A DNA stretch of 9,035 nt, from contig CAJLYO010000060.1 in assembly GCA_905210885.1 (NCBI GenBank), positions 1 to 9,035 of the forward strand, given 5' to 3'. Below the pieces are notes generated by a model, which worked only from the letters and a program-made list of their open reading frames with translations, did not search any database and had not been told where the DNA came from. Origin of the DNA: an uncultured Eubacteriales bacterium. GTDB lineage: Bacteria; Bacillota; Clostridia; Monoglobales; Firm-18. Numbering within the stretch: the stretch's first letter is position 1; each line of letters starts with the position of its first letter. Below, piece by piece: positions 1-5,780 of the stretch. The position numbers and the translations under genes were made by a program.

Positions 1-74
1 CTGTCGCGTCGTTCTATAGGTTTTTGCGCAATAAGCTCCTGCGGAAGGTCATAGTTAAATTCGCTTAAGTTCAA
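1..74 (-). CDS. queA: tRNA preQ1(34) S-adenosylmethionine ribosyltransferase-isomerase, N-terminal fragment
   Basis: QueA transfers and isomerises the ribosyl part of S-adenosylmethionine onto preQ1 in tRNA, making epoxyqueuosine in the cytoplasm. Only 24 codons are present, cut by the left edge. The translation reads MNLSEFNYDLP then QELIAQKPIERRD, which is the conserved QueA N-terminus (family pattern: L-x-x-F-D/N-Y-x-L-P-x-E-L-I-A-Q-x-P, then a R-D pair). The start must be TTG at 74-72: an in-frame TGA lies three codons upstream, the two codons between are AAT and AAA, and no ATG or GTG follows in the visible part. An AAGGGG ribosome binding site (91-86) lies 11 bases upstream, inside the end of the SpoIID-like gene, whose TGA stop overlaps this TTG as TTGA. 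Translation is therefore probably coupled. A SpoIID-like gene before queA and tgt is, as I recall, a common clostridial arrangement. The fragment is short, but the match is distinctive. Confidence 0.85.
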   Translation of the reverse strand, partial: MNLSEFNYDLPQELIAQKPIERRD

Positions 75-1234
75 TTTATTTCAGTCCCCTTATAATAATG
101 CTTTAAAATTTCCTTGTATGTAAATCCGTTTTTCGCCATGCCGTTTGCGCCGTTTTGGCTCATACCCACCAAGTGGCCGTAGCCTCTGCCGCTGAAAACG
201 TAGTTACCGTTTTGCGAAAGCGATGCGGTTTTGACGGTGTTTCCGTCCGTTATGCAAACGGTGCTGCTTTCGTTTTTGCTTACACCGTTATATGATAACA
301 GATATATGCCCGGTTTGTCAACCGTTCCGCCCGTACAGTAAAGCTTTTCACCGGATGGAGGTGTGATTGTAAACGCCTGGCTTAATGTGTATTCCGAAAA
401 TATTGCACGGCAGTTTTCTCTTACAAAAGTTTTTTCGCCGTTTGTTCCTTTAACCGTAAGCTTTGTTACGCTTCCTGCCTCCGATACTTCATCGGCGGTT
501 ATGGAAGTTACCGTGCCGACATTATAGCCGCGTGCATTCATTATTTCCGTTGCCTTTTCGGGCGAAAGCTCACGCGTCCAGGTGTGACCGTAGACGCCTT
601 CCTCCTCATATGGGTCCTCGGCTGCGCGAAGGTACGGGAAATCCGTCCCCCAAACATTTACCGCGCTTTCGGTATAACCGCCGCTTGAAGCAGAATACAC
701 AGCGTCTATAAGTTCGCCGTTATAAGTTATAACCTCGCCTGCGGTTGCGTTTACCGCGGCTGTTGTCTTTTCGTTTTCCGCAGCAAAACCGCCGTATACC
801 TGGCAGTGGATAGAGGCACACACGTCAAATCCGTCGTTTTTGTGTTTGCCGAGCTTTTTTAAAACGTATGTCCGTGCAGCGACCGCCTGTGCCTTTAATG
901 CCTCCGTTTCAAAAGACGGCGACATTTCACGGGGAACAACCGCGCTTATGTACTCCTCAAGGCTTACGTTATTTATAACATTTATAAGACCTTCGGAATT
1001 TTTTATAAGGGACGCCGAGCCGCGGTATTGCTTTCCGTCGATTTTTACCCATTCCGTGCCTATGTACACCGGCTCCGTTATATCCTCAGCTTTGTATTCA
1101 ACGCCGTCTACATTTACGATTTGTTTTGCCGTGCTGCCGTAGTACAGCCCGACCTTTATGCCATCCGAACCGTCGGCGTATGCATAAAGGGGAATGCACA
1201 TGCATATAAGTATAAAAAACAGAAATTTCTTCAT
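71..1234 (-). CDS. SpoIID/LytB domain protein, secreted or membrane-anchored peptidoglycan lytic transglycosylase-like
   Basis: This 387-residue protein belongs to the SpoIID/LytB family, whose sporulation member SpoIID cleaves glycan strands during engulfment. Residues 1-20 form a signal peptide (MKK, a hydrophobic FLFFILI core, then an AYA/DG cleavage-like site); it could also act as an uncleaved anchor. The core starts near residue 90 with VSLEEYISAVVPREM, where Glu103 aligns with the family's catalytic glutamate, followed by EALKAQAVAARTY. Cys139, His143 and Cys144 in the CASIHCQVY stretch resemble the zinc site described for clostridial SpoIID. The C-terminus carries GRGYGHLVGMSQNGA and a final ILKHYYKGTEI, so the domain is complete. 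I chose ATG 1234 over GTG 1246 because AGGTGAG (1248-1242) sits 7 bases before the ATG and overlaps the GTG. The queA-linked position suggests a SpoIID-like paralogue rather than necessarily the engulfment SpoIID itself; that part is inference. Confidence 0.9.
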   Translation of the reverse strand: MKKFLFFILICMCIPLYAYADGSDGIKVGLYYGSTAKQIVNVDGVEYKAEDITEPVYIGTEWVKIDGKQYRGSASLIKNSEGLINVINNVSLEEYISAVVPREMSPSFETEALKAQAVAARTYVLKKLGKHKNDGFDVCASIHCQVYGGFAAENEKTTAAVNATAGEVITYNGELIDAVYSASSGGYTESAVNVWGTDFPYLRAAEDPYEEEGVYGHTWTRELSPEKATEIMNARGYNVGTVTSITADEVSEAGSVTKLTVKGTNGEKTFVRENCRAIFSEYTLSQAFTITPPSGEKLYCTGGTVDKPGIYLLSYNGVSKNESSTVCITDGNTVKTASLSQNGNYVFSGRGYGHLVGMSQNGANGMAKNGFTYKEILKHYYKGTEIN

Positions 1235-1241
1235 AAATTTA

Positions 1242-1248
1242 CTCACCT
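1242..1248 (-). promoter_or_regulatory. Ribosome binding site of the SpoIID-like gene
   Basis: AGGTGAG on the minus strand matches the anti-Shine-Dalgarno complement and lies 7 bases upstream of ATG 1234. A GTG at 1246 falls inside this motif, so using the GTG as start would leave no binding site at normal distance. The site therefore decides the start. Confidence 0.75.
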
Positions 1249-1262
1249 CAGCCTATAATTGT

Positions 1263-1291
1263 ATTGTATCACAAAATAAAATAAAAATCTA
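1263..1291 (-). promoter_or_regulatory. Probable promoter of the SpoIID-like gene and queA
   Basis: On the minus strand an extended -10, TGATACAAT (1271-1263), matches TGnTATAAT with one mismatch in the hexamer. A weak -35, TAGATT (1291-1286), lies 17 bases upstream. Transcription would start near 1256, leaving a leader of about 20 bases that contains the ribosome binding site. GATACAAT also resembles the sigma-E -10 element (CATACAnT), but I see no good sigma-E -35, so a housekeeping sigma-A promoter is the simpler reading. Confidence 0.45.
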
Positions 1292-1310
1292 CTTACAAAT
1301 TTGTTTCAAA

Positions 1311-1339
1311 AACATTTGACATCACAACCTATAAATGTT
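1311..1339 (+). repeat. Inverted repeat bracketing the asd promoter, possible operator
   Basis: AACATTT (1311-1317) and its exact reverse complement AAATGTT (1333-1339) are separated by 15 bases. The half-site centres are 22 bases apart, close to two helical turns. The left arm overlaps the -35 and the right arm touches the -10, which is where a repressor would block RNA polymerase. A second palindrome, ACAAATTTGT (1295-1304), lies just upstream. The region is AT-rich, so chance repeats of this length are possible. No regulator can be named. Confidence 0.3.
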
Positions 1340-1344
1340 ATTAT
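1316..1344 (+). promoter_or_regulatory. Sigma-A promoter of asd and the downstream gene block
   Basis: A perfect -35, TTGACA (1316-1321), is followed after exactly 17 bases by TATTAT (1339-1344), one mismatch from TATAAT. Transcription would start near 1351, giving a leader of only about 28 bases before the asd ATG. That leaves no room for a lysine riboswitch or T-box. It is the only clear promoter I see for the plus-strand block. Confidence 0.75.
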
Positions 1345-1366
1345 ATAAAGTATATTAATGTATTAT

Positions 1367-1371
1367 GGAGG
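1367..1371 (+). promoter_or_regulatory. Ribosome binding site of asd
   Basis: GGAGG lies 7 bases upstream of ATG 1379. An in-frame ATG at 1358 lies before this site and would translate through it, adding seven residues (MYYGGIV) with no binding site of their own. The site fixes the asd start at 1379. Confidence 0.85.
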
Positions 1372-1378
1372 AATTGTA

Positions 1379-2374
1379 ATGAAAAAGTACAATATTGCCG
1401 TTGTCGGCGCAACGGGAATGGTAGGAAGAACGTTTTTGAAGGTTCTCGAAGAAAAACAATTGCCTGTTGAGAATTATTACTTGTTCGCCTCAGCGCGTTC
1501 CGCAGGTTCAACTATAAAATTCATGGGTAAAGATTATGTGGTGGAGGAGCTTACCGAAAATTCCTTTGACCGGGATGTCGACATTGCGTTGTTCTCGGCA
1601 GGCGGAAGCACATCGGAAAAATTTGCACCCATCGCCGCAAGCAAGGGCTGTATTGTAATAGATAACAGTAGCGCATGGCGTATGGATCCCGAGGTTCCCC
1701 TTGTTGTTCCCGAGGTTAACCCCGATGATATCAAGTGGAATAAGGGTATAATCGCAAACCCCAACTGCTCCACAATCCAGGCGATGGTTGCTCTTGCACC
1801 TTTGCACAGAAAATATGGTATTAAACGTATCGTTTATTCAACATACCAGGCGGTTTCCGGTGCTGGTCTTGCCGGATACATGGATCTTGAAAACGGCTTA
1901 AAGGGCGAGGCACCCAAAAAGTTCCCGTACCCCATTGCAGGCAACTGCTTGCCGCATATTGACGTTTTCTGCGACAACGGCTACACAAAAGAGGAAATGA
2001 AAATGGTTAACGAAACCAGAAAAATCCTCGGCGACAATGATATTAAAATCACCGCGACGACGGTCAGAGTTCCTGTGTTCAACAGCCACAGCGAATCAAT
2101 AAACGTAGAGCTTAAAAAGCCTTTTGAGCTTGACGACATATTTACGCTCCTTAAAAATTCCGAAGGAATTATAGTTGAGGACGACGTTAAAAACAACATA
2201 TACCCCATGGCAATCAATGCAACGGGACATGACGAAACATTTGTAGGCAGAATAAGACGTGACGACAGTGTGGAAAACGGACTTAACCTGTGGGTAGTAG
2301 CGGACAATATAAGAAAGGGTGCGGCATCAAACGCAGTACAGATTGCTGAAAAAATCATAAACAGCAATAACTGA
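1379..2374 (+). CDS. asd: Aspartate-semialdehyde dehydrogenase
   Basis: Asd reduces L-aspartyl-4-phosphate with NADPH to L-aspartate 4-semialdehyde, the branch point for lysine/DAP, threonine and methionine. The 331-residue protein starts with MKKYNIAVVGATGMVG, the Rossmann-fold NADP site (residues 6-16). The catalytic cysteine is Cys130 in the NPNCSTIQ motif, and the base is probably His237 in RVPVFNSHSE. A QAVSGAG stretch near residues 157-163 and the C-terminal NLWVVADNIRKGAASNAVQIAE are also family signatures. The length matches the Gram-positive type of Asd, and nothing appears missing. It is the first gene after a strong promoter, with a GGAGG site 7 bases before the start. The dapA ATG follows 14 bases after its stop, so asd feeds the next enzyme in both pathway and operon. 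Confidence 0.97.
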   Translation: MKKYNIAVVGATGMVGRTFLKVLEEKQLPVENYYLFASARSAGSTIKFMGKDYVVEELTENSFDRDVDIALFSAGGSTSEKFAPIAASKGCIVIDNSSAWRMDPEVPLVVPEVNPDDIKWNKGIIANPNCSTIQAMVALAPLHRKYGIKRIVYSTYQAVSGAGLAGYMDLENGLKGEAPKKFPYPIAGNCLPHIDVFCDNGYTKEEMKMVNETRKILGDNDIKITATTVRVPVFNSHSESINVELKKPFELDDIFTLLKNSEGIIVEDDVKNNIYPMAINATGHDETFVGRIRRDDSVENGLNLWVVADNIRKGAASNAVQIAEKIINSNN

Positions 2375-2380
2375 AAGGGA
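2375..2380 (+). promoter_or_regulatory. Ribosome binding site of dapA
   Basis: AAGGGA lies immediately after the asd stop and 8 bases before ATG 2389. The in-frame ATG at 2380 overlaps this motif and so lacks a binding site at usable distance. The site favours the start at 2389. Confidence 0.65.
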
Positions 2381-2388
2381 TGAGCTTC

Positions 2389-3276
2389 ATGAAAAACACA
2401 GTATTTACAGGCGCAGGCGTTGCTCTTATTACGCCGTTTAACGAAAAAGGCGTCGATTTTGACAAACTCGGCGAAATCATTGATTTTCAGATAGAAAACG
2501 GCACTGATTCAATTATTGTATGCGGAACAACCGGTGAGCCTGCAACAATGCCGGATGACGAGCATTTAAGCGTTATCGAATACGCTGTTGCCCGTGTTAA
2601 CGGCAGAGTTCCCCTTATTGCCGGAACGGGCGGAAACGATACCGCTCATTGCACCCGTCTTTCCGTTGAGGCGCAAAAGCTTGGTGCGGACGCACTTTTG
2701 CTTGTTACTCCGTATTATAACAAAACCTCTCAGAAAGGTTTGCAGAAGCATTTTGAAACGGTTGCCGATGCGGTAAGTATTCCTATGATTTTGTACAATG
2801 TTCCTTCGCGCACCGGGCTTAATATTTCGGTTAAGTGCATGAAGGAGCTTGCAAAGCATAAAAATATCGTGGGACTTAAAGAGGCAAGCGGAAATATATC
2901 TTTCACAATGGAAATGATGAAGGAATGCGGCGATATGATTGACATTTACAGCGGTAATGACGATATTATTGTTCCCATGCTGTCAATCGGCTGTAAGGGT
3001 GTAATTTCGGTGCTTTCAAACGTTATGCCGCGGCAGACGCACGATATATGCGATTTGTATTTTAAGGGCAAAACCGAGGAAAGCAGAAAGCTTCAGTTAG
3101 AGCTTTTGGACCTTATAAAAGCGCTGTTTGTTGAGGTTAATCCCATTCCGGTTAAAACCGCGATGAACTTAATGGGCATGAACGTGGGCAATTTAAGGCT
3201 TCCTCTTTACGATATGGAGGATAAAAACCTTGAGATATTAAAGGAAAGTCTGAAAAAACACGGTCTTATAAAATAA
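2389..3276 (+). CDS. dapA: 4-hydroxy-tetrahydrodipicolinate synthase
   Basis: DapA condenses pyruvate with aspartate semialdehyde, the committed step to DAP and lysine. The 295-residue protein is a complete TIM-barrel aldolase of normal family length. Residues seen: the CGTTGE motif (Thr47/Thr48, pyruvate carboxylate and proton relay), TPYYNK (Tyr109/Tyr110), ILYNVPSRTG with Tyr136 and the substrate-binding Arg141, and Lys164 in GLKEASG as the Schiff-base lysine. I chose ATG 2389 rather than ATG 2380 because AAGGGA lies 8 bases before it; the earlier start would add only MSF. It sits 14 bases after asd and 16 before dapB. I did not try to judge lysine sensitivity from the allosteric residues. 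Confidence 0.97.
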   Translation: MKNTVFTGAGVALITPFNEKGVDFDKLGEIIDFQIENGTDSIIVCGTTGEPATMPDDEHLSVIEYAVARVNGRVPLIAGTGGNDTAHCTRLSVEAQKLGADALLLVTPYYNKTSQKGLQKHFETVADAVSIPMILYNVPSRTGLNISVKCMKELAKHKNIVGLKEASGNISFTMEMMKECGDMIDIYSGNDDIIVPMLSIGCKGVISVLSNVMPRQTHDICDLYFKGKTEESRKLQLELLDLIKALFVEVNPIPVKTAMNLMGMNVGNLRLPLYDMEDKNLEILKESLKKHGLIK

Positions 3277-3292
3277 TTAAGAGGTAATTCCA

Positions 3293-4054
3293 ATGATAAA
3301 TATAATGCTATGCGGCTGCGGCGGCAAAATGGGTCATGCGCTGACGCGTCTTATCGGCGAGGACGAAAACTGCGCAGTAATCTGCGGAGTTGATATTAAC
3401 ACCGAAAAATATGCGGATTATCCCGTATACCCTTCGTGCGGGGATTTTAACGGAAAGGCTGACGTTATTATCGACTTTTCCCACCCTTCGTGCACGGACG
3501 GAGTCTTGGAGTATGCAAAATCCACCGGCACTCCGGCGGTTATATGCACAACCGGACTTTCAAAGCAGCAGCGCGATAAAATAACAGAATATTCAAAAGA
3601 CGTACCGCTGTTTTTCTCGGCTAACATGTCAATCGGGATTAATCTTATTATTAATCTCGTTTCCCAGGCGGCGCGGCTTTTGCAGAATGACTTTGACATT
3701 GAAATAATAGAAAAGCATCATAATCAGAAAATAGACGCCCCCAGCGGTACGGCTCTTGCTATTGCGGATGCTGTTTCCGAGGCGGTATCATACCAGGCGG
3801 AGTATGTCTATGACAGACATTCCGTGAGAAAAAAGCGCAGCCCTCATGAGATAGGTATCCATGCGGTGCGCGGAGGCACAATTGTGGGCGAACATTCCGT
3901 TATATTTGCCGGAAATGATGAGGTTATAGAGCTTAAGCACCAGGCGGCGTCAAAGGAAGTTTTTGCCGTAGGCGCTGTTTCCGCAGCGAAGTTTTTATGC
4001 GGCAAAGCAAACGGACTTTACAGCATGAAGGAATTGGTAGAAGAGGAGTTTTAG
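3293..4054 (+). CDS. dapB: 4-hydroxy-tetrahydrodipicolinate reductase
   Basis: DapB reduces the DapA product with NAD(P)H to tetrahydrodipicolinate. The 253-residue protein has the Rossmann nucleotide loop GCGGKMG at residues 8-14, CTTGLS at 85-90, and the active-site signature from Glu140 to Thr153 (E-x-H-H-N-Q-K-I-D-A-P-S-G-T). That stretch contains the catalytic histidine pair (142-143), Lys146 and the substrate-binding SGT. The start ATG has GAGGTAA (3281-3287) 5 bases upstream. Length is close to the usual 250-270. It follows dapA by 16 bases and its stop lies 2 bases before the ACT gene. The later DAP genes (the succinylase, acetylase or dapL branch, and dapF) are not in this window, so the route used cannot be told. 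Confidence 0.97.
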   Translation: MINIMLCGCGGKMGHALTRLIGEDENCAVICGVDINTEKYADYPVYPSCGDFNGKADVIIDFSHPSCTDGVLEYAKSTGTPAVICTTGLSKQQRDKITEYSKDVPLFFSANMSIGINLIINLVSQAARLLQNDFDIEIIEKHHNQKIDAPSGTALAIADAVSEAVSYQAEYVYDRHSVRKKRSPHEIGIHAVRGGTIVGEHSVIFAGNDEVIELKHQAASKEVFAVGAVSAAKFLCGKANGLYSMKELVEEEF

Positions 4055-4056
4055 CC

Positions 4057-4515
4057 ATGAACGATTTTGTTATAAACAGTGTTGAAAACGTTGTGCTTGT
4101 TACGGTAAACAACGTTAAAAACAGTGCCGGAGCTTTGGCGGATATTTTTACCGCAATCGGAAACGCGCACATTAACGTTGATATGATTTGCCAGACGGCT
4201 CCCTACAAGGACAGAATCAATCTTTCGTTTTCCATAGATAATTCTGACCTTGTGAATACGCTGTCGGTTGTGGGCGGTATAAAAAAGACTGAGCCTGCGC
4301 TTATAACGGAGGTTAACGGCGGCAACACAAAAATAACTATTTTCAGCGAGCTTTTGAAAACCGAGTGGGGCGTTGCGGCGCGGCTGTTTAACGTTTTGTC
4401 GCAAAACGGTCTGCACACCAAGCTTATAACAACCTCCGATGTTGAGGTTTCGATACTTGTTGACGACTCCGACGCTGAAAAAACAATAAATGTTCTTAAA
4501 GAGGAATTTAATTAA
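4057..4515 (+). CDS. Stand-alone tandem-ACT protein resembling the regulatory domain of aspartokinase
   Basis: This 152-residue protein looks like the C-terminal regulatory half of aspartokinase without the kinase. ACT1 (about residues 12-72) has NNVKNSAGALADIF and INVDMICQ, very close to the aspartokinase pattern P-G-x-x-A-x-I-F followed by INVDMI-Q. ACT2 (about 90-152) has WGVAARLFNVLSQNG, LITTSDVEVSILVD and a final VLKEEF, matching aspartokinase G-V-A-A-x-x-F, I-S-T-S-E-I-x-I-S-x-L-I and L-H-x-x-F. The aspartokinase loop V-x-G-x-G-M before ACT2 is replaced by IFSELLKTEW. GAGGAG (4043-4048) lies 8 bases before ATG 4057, and dapB ends 2 bases earlier. The size is close to the separately translated LysC beta subunit of Bacillus. 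It may bind lysine, threonine or DAP and regulate an aspartokinase encoded elsewhere; ligand and partner are inference. Confidence 0.85.
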   Translation: MNDFVINSVENVVLVTVNNVKNSAGALADIFTAIGNAHINVDMICQTAPYKDRINLSFSIDNSDLVNTLSVVGGIKKTEPALITEVNGGNTKITIFSELLKTEWGVAARLFNVLSQNGLHTKLITTSDVEVSILVDDSDAEKTINVLKEEFN

Positions 4516-5780
4516 TGGAACTTCATAATACCGAAGAAAAAATCAGCCGTGTGGTAATAGCCGGTATTCATACGGGCAACCGTCCCGAAATAGACGACTG
4601 CACGGAAAAATCTTTAGATGAGCTTGAACTGCTTGTACAGACGGCAGGTGCGCAGTGCGTGGGTCGTTTTGTGCAAAATAAACCCGGATTTGAACCGGGG
4701 ACATATATCGGAGAAGGAAAGGCGAATGAGATTCGCCTTTTTTGCCATGACAATGATGTGGATATAGCGGTGTTTGACGATGAGCTCACCGGCACTCAGA
4801 TACGAAATCTTGAGGAACTGTTAGACGTTAGAGTAATGGACAGGAGCTCACTTATTCTTGATATTTTTGCTCAAAGGGCAAAGACTTCCGAGGGTAAACT
4901 TCAGGTTGAACTTGCTCAGCTGCGCTATTATCTTTCGCGGCTGACCGGTTCTTTTGTGCGCCTTTCACGTCTGGGCGGAGGAATAGGCACAAGAGGTCCC
5001 GGTGAAACAAAGCTTGAAACGGATAGGCGTCACATAAGAAATAAAATATCAATTTTAAAATCACAGCTTGACGAGGTTGAAAAAAACCGTGCAACTCAGC
5101 GTAAGAAACGCGTTAAGGACGGCATTTTGCAGATAGCGGTTGTAGGTTACACAAACGCCGGAAAATCCACGCTTTTAAATTATCTTACGGATGCCGGTGT
5201 TTTGGCGGAGGACAAGCTTTTTGCAACCCTTGACCCGACTTCGAGAAGGCTTACTCTCCCGGATGGGACAAATGCGGTTTTGACCGATACGGTCGGCTTT
5301 ATACGAAAGCTTCCCCATCATCTTATAAACGCTTTTAAATCTACCCTTGAGGAGGCTGTAAACGCCGATGTTTTAATTCACGTGGTAGATGTAACCGCTG
5401 ACGACATGACGGATAATATGGAGGTTGCGGAAAAGCTTTTGTCACAGCTGGGCGCTGACGGAAAGCCTATTGTAACCGTATTTAACAAGTGCGACGGCAA
5501 TACTCCGGATATTACGCCGCGGCGTGAAAATTCAGTCTTTATAAGTGCGAAAACCGGTGAAAATGTGGACAGGCTTATGCAGCTTGTAACAGAGGTGTCC
5601 CCGAATCTGCGAAGCAGAATAACGGTGGTTATACCTTATTCCGAGGGAAGCCTTCTGCCGCTTATTCATAATGAGGCACACATTGTTTCCGAACAGCACA
5701 CGGAGTCCGGCACAATGCTTGAAATAATAGCCGATGAAAAGCTAAAAGGTATGGTGAGCGACTATATTATACAGCTATAA
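4515..5780 (+). CDS. hflX: GTPase HflX, ribosome-associated
   Basis: HflX is a GTPase that binds the 50S subunit and splits stalled or stress-damaged ribosomes. The 421-residue protein has the N-terminal HflX domain (to about 165) including GFEPGTYIGEGKANE and the signature GGGIGTRGPGETKLETDRR (154-172), then a charged, probably helical segment (about 173-200). The G domain shows G1 GYTNAGKS (211-218), switch I FATLDPT with Thr238, G3 DTVGF (258-262), G4 NKCD (324-327) and G5 SAKTG (344-348). A small C-terminal domain ends at DYIIQL. The ATG overlaps the preceding TAA as TAATG, with AAAGAGG (4498-4504) 10 bases upstream. The coding sequence contains an intrinsic terminator-like hairpin at codons 68-77. 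The last bases probably overlap the yigZ gene. Confidence 0.96.
   Translation: MELHNTEEKISRVVIAGIHTGNRPEIDDCTEKSLDELELLVQTAGAQCVGRFVQNKPGFEPGTYIGEGKANEIRLFCHDNDVDIAVFDDELTGTQIRNLEELLDVRVMDRSSLILDIFAQRAKTSEGKLQVELAQLRYYLSRLTGSFVRLSRLGGGIGTRGPGETKLETDRRHIRNKISILKSQLDEVEKNRATQRKKRVKDGILQIAVVGYTNAGKSTLLNYLTDAGVLAEDKLFATLDPTSRRLTLPDGTNAVLTDTVGFIRKLPHHLINAFKSTLEEAVNADVLIHVVDVTADDMTDNMEVAEKLLSQLGADGKPIVTVFNKCDGNTPDITPRRENSVFISAKTGENVDRLMQLVTEVSPNLRSRITVVIPYSEGSLLPLIHNEAHIVSEQHTESGTMLEIIADEKLKGMVSDYIIQL
4718..4743 (+). terminator. Intrinsic terminator-like hairpin inside hflX
   Basis: A perfect 10-bp stem, AAAGGCGAAT (4718-4727) with ATTCGCCTTT (4731-4740), closes a GAG loop. Read as a terminator it is a 7-bp stem GGCGAAT/ATTCGCC followed at once by six T (4738-4743), with three A on the 5' side. 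This is the classic Rho-independent form and points in the plus direction only. It lies about 200 bases inside hflX, where the encoded residues (GKANEIRLF) fit the family. Translating ribosomes would normally suppress it, so it may act only when hflX translation is poor. Activity is not proven by sequence. Confidence 0.4.
5753..5758 (+). promoter_or_regulatory. Candidate ribosome binding site for yigZ
   Basis: GGTGAG within the last codons of hflX pairs with the 5' part of the anti-Shine-Dalgarno. It lies 5 bases before ATA 5764, the candidate start of the full-length yigZ frame. It is the only Shine-Dalgarno-like motif at usable distance from that frame's beginning, and its use is a hypothesis. 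Confidence 0.3.

Noticed and set aside
463..1258. Plus-strand open frames opposite the SpoIID-like gene
   Set aside because: They are shadows of the minus-strand gene: low-complexity or arginine-rich products, no recognisable motifs and no binding sites.
1256..1271. Sigma-E promoter reading of GATACAAT for the SpoIID-like gene
   Set aside because: The -10 is close to the sigma-E element, but no matching -35 lies at 13-14 bases. The extended -10 TGATACAAT fits sigma-A better.
1358..1378. Longer asd start at ATG 1358 adding MYYGGIV
   Set aside because: This start would lie upstream of, and translate through, the GGAGG binding site; ATG 1379 has ideal spacing and gives the normal MKKYNIAVVGATG N-terminus.
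2106..2135. Hairpin-forming AGCTTAAAA/TTTTGAGCT inside asd
   Set aside because: The stem is AT-rich with a wobble pair and no T tract follows, so it is not a terminator and probably reflects codon use.
3997..4056. Longer start for the ACT gene, inside the end of dapB
   Set aside because: The extra residues are highly basic, unlike an ACT protein, and are read from the dapB sequence in another frame. ATG 4057 has GAGGAG 8 bases upstream.
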